Shown piece by piece: positions 58,923-64,000 of a stretch of DNA of 64,000 nucleotides (its first letter is position 1; the number at the start of each line of letters is the position of its first letter). The notes under the pieces were generated by a model that was given only the letters and a program-made list of their open reading frames with translations, searched no databases and was not told where the DNA came from. The translations under genes were made by a program, and so were the position numbers. Source of the stretch: Thermoguttaceae bacterium (GTDB taxonomy: Bacteria; Planctomycetota; Planctomycetia; Pirellulales; Thermoguttaceae); assembly GCA_017939795.1 (NCBI GenBank), contig JAGBAA010000112.1, positions 1-64,000 of the forward strand. The letters run 5' to 3'.

Positions 58923-61166
58923 ATGAAACGAATCAATTTTCAAAAACTTTCCGCCCGGCTTTGTGCGGCGGCACTCCTGCTCGGAACACTGATTCCGATG
59001 ACGGGATGCAATCCGCAGATGCCGCTTTACCTCGGAAAGCACAACGCCCCGCTTCCGGTAGATCCGTACCTTGATATGGCGACCCAGATCGAGTATCCGG
59101 ACACGGAAACGGAGACGATCGAAGAGGTCAAAGGTGCGCAGGCGCCTCTGACGATCAACAATTCCAAAGGCAAGGAGATCGTCAACATTTCGCTTGAAGA
59201 AGCGATCCGCTGCGGTCTCTACAACAGCACAGTCATTCGCAATCTGGGAGGGATCTCCTACGGCGCGAACGGCTCGAGCGGCCAGCCTTCCGCCCTGACG
59301 ACGAATCCGTCCAGTGCCTCGACGATCTACAATCCGGCCATCACGGAAACCGACGGCCGTTACGGTGTCGAAGCGGTCCTCGCGGATTTCGATGCCCAGT
59401 GGTCCAGCTCCTTGACGTTCCAGGACAATCGGTCCGTGGAAAACCTGGCGAGCAACGGACGTCTGGCCCGTCTGAAGACCCGCGGAAGTTCCTTCTCCAC
59501 TCAGCTGCAGAAAACCAACGCCACGGGCGGTACGTGGACGACCCGTCTCACGTCCGACTACACGTGGTCCAATTCTTCCTCGCTGGCCGTGGACGGATAC
59601 TATAATGTGGGCCTCGAAACGGAATTCCGTCAGCCTTTGCTTCGCGGAGCAGGTACACAGTTCAACCGCATCGCCGGTCCCGGCGCCCTGCCCGGTTTCT
59701 ACAACGGCGTGATGATCGCCCGTCTTCGCACGGACCTGTCGCTGGTCGACTTTGAATCCTCCGTCCGCAATCTGGCGGTGGACATCGAACGCGCCTACTG
59801 GGAACTGTACTTCGCATACCGTCGTCTCGACTCGGTCGTCGCCGGCCGCAACAAGGCGCTGGAGACCTGGCGTCAGGCGCAGGCGAAATACGAATCCGGC
59901 TACCGCGGCGGTTCGGCTCAGGAACGTGCCCAGGCGCAGCAGCAGTACTTCATGTTCAAGGGTTCTGTTGAATCCGCGCTGGATGCCCTCTACAAAGCCG
60001 AAGCCAACTTTCGCTACATCATCGGTCTGACGAGTGCCGACGGCCGTCTGTTCCGTCCGAGCGATGAACCGAGTGTCGCGAAGATCACCTTCGACTGGAA
60101 CGAAGTCCACTGCGAAAGCATGAGCCGCAATATCGAACTGCGCCGTCAGAAGTGGGTCATCAAACAGTCCGAACTGGAACTGCTCGCCTCGAAGAACTTC
60201 CTTCTCCCGACCCTTGATCTGGTGGGACGCGGAAGTGTCGGCGGCGCGAATGAACACTACTGGGACGTCAACGGCGGAAGCAACAGTGCGATGGGCCAGA
60301 TGACGAACGATGGTCTCTGGAGCGGTTTGATCGGTGCTGAATTCACCGTCCCGATCGGATTCCGCCGCGAACGCTCTGCCGTACGCAACGCAGAACTGGT
60401 CCTGGCCCGCAACCGCGCGCTCCTTCAGGAACAGGAACTGGAAGTCACCCACCGTCTGGCGCACGCCGTCCGTGACCTCGAAGACAATTACGTCCTGGCT
60501 CAGACCTACTTCAACCGCCGTGTCGCGGCCCAGAAGGAAGTCGAAGCGACGAGTGCCGCCTACGAAACCGGAAGCATCACGCTGAACATCCTCCTCGACG
60601 CCCAGCGCCGTCTGGCCGAGGCCGAGATCGACTTCTTCCGCGCAGTCATCGACTACAATCTGGCGATCGTGGACATCCACACGCAGAAAGGTTCGCTGCT
60701 CGAATACGACGGCATCACGCTGACCGAAGGCCCGTGGGCATCCAAAGCATACTTTGACGCTCAGAAACGTGCCCGGATCCGTGAAAAAGGCCGCTACATG
60801 AACTACGGCTTCACCCGTCCGAACGTGATCTCCGAAGGCGCCTACCGCCAGCACACCGGTCTGGTCGATCCGGCAGCACTCCGGAAGCAGATGGAAGAAC
60901 ACTTCTCCAACGCCGGAACCATCCCGCAGGCGCAGGGAATGCAGCCGCAGGGAACGCTGGAAGTCATCCCGACGCCGGCTCCGAATGGTCAGTCGATCCT
61001 CAGCCCGGCACCGGCTGCCTCGATGGAAGTCATCCCGACGCCGGCTCCGCGCCAGGTCACGAGCACCGGGATCACGCAGACCAGCTACATCGATCCGACG
61101 AACGTCGCGGTCGGCCCGGTCCCCGGAGAAGTCGGAAGCAAGACCTTCCTGAAACTCAAGAAATAA
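58923..61166 (+). CDS. TolC-family outer-membrane efflux lipoprotein
   Basis: TolC-type proteins form trimeric outer-membrane channels for efflux or type I secretion. The 747-residue protein is lipidated (lipobox MTGC, Cys29). The helical-barrel repeats are seen in VDFESSVRNLAVDIERAYWELYFAYRRLDSVVAGRNKALETWRQAQAKYESGYRGGSAQERAQAQQQ (first half) and LEVTHRLAHAVRDLEDNYVLAQTYFNRRVAAQKEVEATSAAYETGSITLNILLDAQRRLAEAEIDFFRAVIDYNLAIVDIHTQKGSLLEYDGI (second half). The C terminus (about 645-747) is Pro/Ala/Thr rich, with EVIPTPAP twice, and probably lies in the periplasm. No inner-membrane pump gene is adjacent. AAGGTAAA precedes the ATG. Confidence 0.93.
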   Translation: MKRINFQKLSARLCAAALLLGTLIPMTGCNPQMPLYLGKHNAPLPVDPYLDMATQIEYPDTETETIEEVKGAQAPLTINNSKGKEIVNISLEEAIRCGLYNSTVIRNLGGISYGANGSSGQPSALTTNPSSASTIYNPAITETDGRYGVEAVLADFDAQWSSSLTFQDNRSVENLASNGRLARLKTRGSSFSTQLQKTNATGGTWTTRLTSDYTWSNSSSLAVDGYYNVGLETEFRQPLLRGAGTQFNRIAGPGALPGFYNGVMIARLRTDLSLVDFESSVRNLAVDIERAYWELYFAYRRLDSVVAGRNKALETWRQAQAKYESGYRGGSAQERAQAQQQYFMFKGSVESALDALYKAEANFRYIIGLTSADGRLFRPSDEPSVAKITFDWNEVHCESMSRNIELRRQKWVIKQSELELLASKNFLLPTLDLVGRGSVGGANEHYWDVNGGSNSAMGQMTNDGLWSGLIGAEFTVPIGFRRERSAVRNAELVLARNRALLQEQELEVTHRLAHAVRDLEDNYVLAQTYFNRRVAAQKEVEATSAAYETGSITLNILLDAQRRLAEAEIDFFRAVIDYNLAIVDIHTQKGSLLEYDGITLTEGPWASKAYFDAQKRARIREKGRYMNYGFTRPNVISEGAYRQHTGLVDPAALRKQMEEHFSNAGTIPQAQGMQPQGTLEVIPTPAPNGQSILSPAPAASMEVIPTPAPRQVTSTGITQTSYIDPTNVAVGPVPGEVGSKTFLKLKK

Positions 61167-61219
61167 ACCGGATCTGAATCAGATCGGAATCGTACTCTGC
61201 CTTGCAGAGCTTAATGGGA

Positions 61220-61256
61220 GAAAATCCGCCGGAAAACCTTCGGCGGATTTTTTTGT
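61220..61256 (+). terminator. Terminator of the TolC-family gene
   Basis: AAATCCGCCG-GAAAACCTT-CGGCGGATTT followed by TTTTTGTT, about 55 bases after the stop. Confidence 0.9.
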
Positions 61257-61428
61257 TCATCCAGCAGCCGTGCATCCGTTCCCCTCGCAGATCCTGCCGC
61301 TAAAAAAACAAAAACAAAAACAAAAAGATCAAAAAGTTTTTGAAGGGAGAGTCTGAGAGGGAAACAATTTCCAAAATGTTTCCCTCTCACGGCCGCAGCG
61401 ACATGACGGGCAGCCAGACGGCTCTCGA

Positions 61429-61514
61429 AGAGTGCCGGCGCGCGTGGGACCTTCCCTGCCGGAGTTCCCGCCGAGGTTTCTGCTGGACAGAGTGCCGCCG
61501 CGCGTGGGACCTTC
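61429..61514. repeat. Direct repeat pair in a non-coding region
   Basis: AGAGTGCCGGCGCGCGTGGG (61429 on) and a one-base variant 60 bases later (61489 on, GCCGCCGCGCGTGGGACCTT) frame GC-rich DNA unlike its AT-rich neighbours. Read on the minus strand, the unit encodes the peptide pattern EGPTRxGTL twice, but no gene signals support translation. Confidence 0.55.
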
Positions 61515-61581
61515 AGCCGAAGATCTCAACCACTGAGAACACAGAATACCAACAGGATCCCCCTTCAAAAGCACTCGATGC

Positions 61582-62823
61582 TTAAAGGATCTGGCAGACT
61601 TCCTTCAGACGGTTCGCCAACTCATACGCGAGTTTCCGGATCTCCCAGAGGTCCGCGTTCGGATCGTTTCGAAATTTCTCGATCTTCGCGGTCGGCAGGT
61701 CGCACATCGGGACCAGCTCGCAGGCTTCCAGAAGGTTGGCGGCCACCTCACAGGCGTCGAGCAGCTTTTTCTTGTCGCTGCGGCGATAGTCAAAAGCATC
61801 CGACGTATACTCTTTCAGAGCTTCTTCGATCAGCGCGATGGCACGGTCCGCTTTTCCTTCACGATTCGGATTCGGCGGAATGACGGAAGTTCCCCGGTTG
61901 CGGAAGCATCCAAACATGGCGGCGATGGTCCCCGCGTCGCGGATGGTGCCGTCCTCATAGAAAATACCGTGCTCGTCGATGCAGCGTCCGTGGATCATCA
62001 GCTCGAACAGGACCCAGCCCATCTGGTACTCATGGCAGTACTGAAGGACCATTTCATACGGATTAGCTCGTGCGAGGCACCCCATTTCCGTATTGATGAC
62101 GGGCTTTCCGAGCTTTTCGCCCCATTCCTTCGCTTTATCGAAGTTGGCGCGAATGCGTTCCCGACGGTCACTGTAGTCGTGGAAGGAAATGACGTCCAGC
62201 ATCTTTGCCGTCGATTCCTCGATCTCAAACGCCGTCGTGTATCCGACCGTCAAAAGCGCGTTCGGCGCAAGTTTCGCGACCAGCGCGATCTCCCGGCGCA
62301 GGAACGCCCACGTCTCGGCTTTCCGCGCTTCACGCTCTTCTTTCGGAGCCTCGCTGATGTACTTATTGCAAAGCGGTTCGTTCATTAAGTCGAACATCAA
62401 AAGTCCCGGTTCGTCCTTCAGCGCATTCACAAACGCAGTCGCGAAGGCATCTGCAGAGGCATACGCTTCCGGTTTGATCGTTGCGGGATCCAGCATGTTG
62501 CCGTTGAAAAGGATCGGCATCGATTTGTACCCGCACGCATGGCACGTCCGCACAAATTCAACGATCCGCTGAACATACGCATCGCCGTCCTTTTCATACG
62601 CCCCGCGGCTGAGCCAAAATCGGACCGTATTCAGCCCAACGCGCGATCCGTAGGCCAACTCCTTCTTCGCCTGCTCCGTCGGCCGCCAATTATAGCAGAC
62701 TCCGCGGATCTTCGAACAGTCGATCTGCGGTTTTTCGGCAAAAACAGCAGACGTTATTCCCAAACAGACCAGCAAAAGCACGGCCGTAAACAGACGGCAG
62801 GACAAAAATTTTCTTCCAGACAT
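61582..62823 (-). CDS. Exported GH5-like glycoside hydrolase (cellulase superfamily)
   Basis: The 413-residue protein has a signal peptide (LFTAVLLLVCLGITSAVFA) and a (beta/alpha)8 fold: IRGVCYNWRP, VGLNTVRFWLSRGAY, GYKSMPILFNGNM, the acid/base motif LMFDLMNEP (Glu149), VISFHDYSD, and the nucleophile motif INTEMGC (Glu246). The C-terminal 90 residues are helical and not part of the usual catalytic domain. Similar enzymes act on beta-glucans or mannans; specificity is unknown. A promoter is at 62926-62953. Confidence 0.85.
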   Translation of the reverse strand: MSGRKFLSCRLFTAVLLLVCLGITSAVFAEKPQIDCSKIRGVCYNWRPTEQAKKELAYGSRVGLNTVRFWLSRGAYEKDGDAYVQRIVEFVRTCHACGYKSMPILFNGNMLDPATIKPEAYASADAFATAFVNALKDEPGLLMFDLMNEPLCNKYISEAPKEEREARKAETWAFLRREIALVAKLAPNALLTVGYTTAFEIEESTAKMLDVISFHDYSDRRERIRANFDKAKEWGEKLGKPVINTEMGCLARANPYEMVLQYCHEYQMGWVLFELMIHGRCIDEHGIFYEDGTIRDAGTIAAMFGCFRNRGTSVIPPNPNREGKADRAIALIEEALKEYTSDAFDYRRSDKKKLLDACEVAANLLEACELVPMCDLPTAKIEKFRNDPNADLWEIRKLAYELANRLKEVCQIL

Positions 62824-62925
62824 AAAATTCCCTTTCCGGATCCTGAAAAGGCTGGAGGATCCATACGAACATTTTTAAAATAAAAGCGTCCTCACTCTTG
62901 AACCGAACGCGGACAGTCTGCTTTG

Positions 62926-62953
62926 ATTATACTGGACGCATCCTGAATTTCAA
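62926..62953 (-). promoter_or_regulatory. Promoter of the GH5-like gene
   Basis: On the minus strand CCCTTGAAA with TTGAAA (62948-62953), 16 bases and a perfect TATAAT (62926-62931). Confidence 0.8.
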
Positions 62954-63007
62954 GGGTGAAGACGCTGAAAATTTGGAAAATTTCGGAATTTATCCGGTCC
63001 GCGGTGC

Positions 63008-64000
63008 TCAGTCTTCCAGCATCGCGCGGATATTTTCTTCCGTGACGGGCGAAATGACGCCGTTTTCGGTGATGATCCCGGCAATGTATTTCGCGGGAGT
63101 CACGTCAAACGCAGGATTGTAGACGTCTACATCTTCCGGAGCCGTCTGTTTGCCGAATCCATGCGTCACTTCACGTGCACTGCGCTGCTCGATCGGGATC
63201 TGATCTCCGGTCGAGAGCGTCAGGTCGAATGTGCTTTTCGGAGCCGCAACGTAGAACGGGATCCCGTGCAGATGCGCCAGACACGCAACGCTGTACGTCC
63301 CGATCTTATTCGCCGTGTCGCCGTTTGCCGTGATCCGGTCCGCACCAACAACGACAGCCTGGATCTTTCCTTCACGCATGACCTGCGCCGCCATATTGTC
63401 GCAGATGAGCGTGACGGGGATCCCGTGCTGCTGGAGTTCCCATGCCGTCAGACGCGCTCCCTGAAGCAGCGGCCGGGTCTCGTCGGCGTAAATGTGAAGT
63501 TTCTTTCCATGCTCCGCCGCCCAGAAAAACGTCGCCAGAGCCGTTCCGTAATCCGCAGTCGCCAATCCGCCTGCATTGCAGTGCGTCAGTACTCCGGCAC
63601 CGTCCGGAAGCAGTTCCGCCCCATGTTTTCCGATCGCACGGCAGATCTCGCGGTCTTCTTCATGAATGGCGCGCGCCTCCATCAAAAGCCGGTTCGCAAC
63701 TTCCAGCGGATGGAATGTCTGTGTCGCATCCATGAGTTTCTTCACCGCAGCCGCGATCTCCTTCATCCGGTCCAAAGCCCAGAAAAGATTCACGGCCGTC
63801 GGACGGCTCGAGGCCAGGTACGCGGTCACTTCATCAAAACGGGCAAAGAACTTCTCTTCATCCATTTCATCCAGCACGGTCTGAATACCGATGCACACGC
63901 CGTATGCCGCAGCGATGCCGATCGCCGGCGCACCGCGGACCCGCAGAGAATGGATCGCTTCCCAGACTTTTTCCACGCAGCCTTTCGAATAGTCCAGCTG
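63008..64000 (-). CDS. mtnA: S-methyl-5-thioribose-1-phosphate isomerase (5' end outside window)
   Basis: It isomerises methylthioribose 1-phosphate in the methionine salvage pathway. The frame is open to the right edge of the window (the last codons read [16 protein letters not shown]), so about 30-40 N-terminal residues are missing. Motifs: [35 protein letters not shown] with the catalytic cysteine, [15 protein letters not shown], and [22 protein letters not shown] with the catalytic aspartate. Related regulatory subunits of eIF2B share the fold, but the catalytic Cys and Asp are both present here. Confidence 0.94.
   Translation of the reverse strand, partial: QLDYSKGCVEKVWEAIHSLRVRGAPAIGIAAAYGVCIGIQTVLDEMDEEKFFARFDEVTAYLASSRPTAVNLFWALDRMKEIAAAVKKLMDATQTFHPLEVANRLLMEARAIHEEDREICRAIGKHGAELLPDGAGVLTHCNAGGLATADYGTALATFFWAAEHGKKLHIYADETRPLLQGARLTAWELQQHGIPVTLICDNMAAQVMREGKIQAVVVGADRITANGDTANKIGTYSVACLAHLHGIPFYVAAPKSTFDLTLSTGDQIPIEQRSAREVTHGFGKQTAPEDVDVYNPAFDVTPAKYIAGIITENGVISPVTEENIRAMLED

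Overview
The window looks like chromosomal DNA of a moderate-GC planctomycete or a close PVC relative. Several planctomycete-typical families occur together: a DUF1559 pseudopilin, a DUF1207 protein, a PEP-CTERM exported protein, a CehA/McbA-like exported protein, a very long BamA and a planctomycete/verrucomicrobia-type bacterial microcompartment (BMC) locus. Strong codon bias creates long antisense open frames. I treat these as shadows.

Layout. 1-6455: 3' end of an unknown gene; an ADP-forming acyl-CoA synthetase; an AlbA_2 regulator preceded by a helically phased TCAAA repeat array; a LamG-like PEP-CTERM protein. 6563-13106 (minus): zinc-ribbon coiled-coil protein, NRDE/TANGO2-like protein, M16 protease, CehA-like protein, DUF1207 protein. 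13308-14986: single-domain response regulator and DUF3754 protein. 15227-22528: BMC operon (PduL, two BMC-H shell proteins, acetate kinase, three BMC-P vertex proteins, CoA-acylating aldehyde dehydrogenase, an unrecognised 306-residue protein, class II aldolase). 22627-28117 (minus): thioredoxin-like proteins, PhoU-like protein, ATP sulfurylase, RpiB. 28118-28447: two identical tRNA-Lys genes in tandem. 28492-35106: membrane protein, YqeG phosphatase, beta-helix protein, HAD phosphatase, planctomycete-type anchored protein. 35499-47127 (minus): BamA, FtsY, NusB, RibH, a divergent Rho with a 25-copy RNYGD repeat, SerA. 47128-49967: mostly non-coding, with a DUF1559 pseudopilin. 49968-56627: sigma-70 factor, ScpB, acyl-CoA dehydrogenase with EtfA/EtfB. 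57278-64000: GH43 enzyme, TolC-family lipoprotein, GH5-like enzyme, and MtnA cut by the window edge.

How the genes work together. The BMC operon can be read as a complete lower pathway. The aldolase splits a deoxysugar phosphate (fuculose- or rhamnulose-1-phosphate) and releases lactaldehyde. The aldehyde dehydrogenase forms acyl-CoA, PduL converts it to acyl-phosphate, and acetate kinase recovers ATP. Four proteins carry helices resembling encapsulation peptides: PduL, the dehydrogenase and the unknown protein at the N terminus, and the aldolase at the C terminus. The unknown protein is therefore probably cargo or a core organiser. The ADP-forming synthetase at 493 gives a second, PduL/AckA-independent acyl-CoA to ATP route. 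etfB-etfA-acyl-CoA dehydrogenase forms an electron-transfer operon with its own promoter.

Most unusual signals: (i) Rho lacks both P-loop lysines and carries an RNYGD tract; (ii) about 20 TCAAA/TTAAA units spaced 10.2 bp apart precede the AlbA_2 regulator; (iii) the unknown BMC protein; (iv) a CehA-like protein lacks its HxH metal motif; (v) two structured or repeated intergenic elements, at 47255-47530 and 61425-61515.
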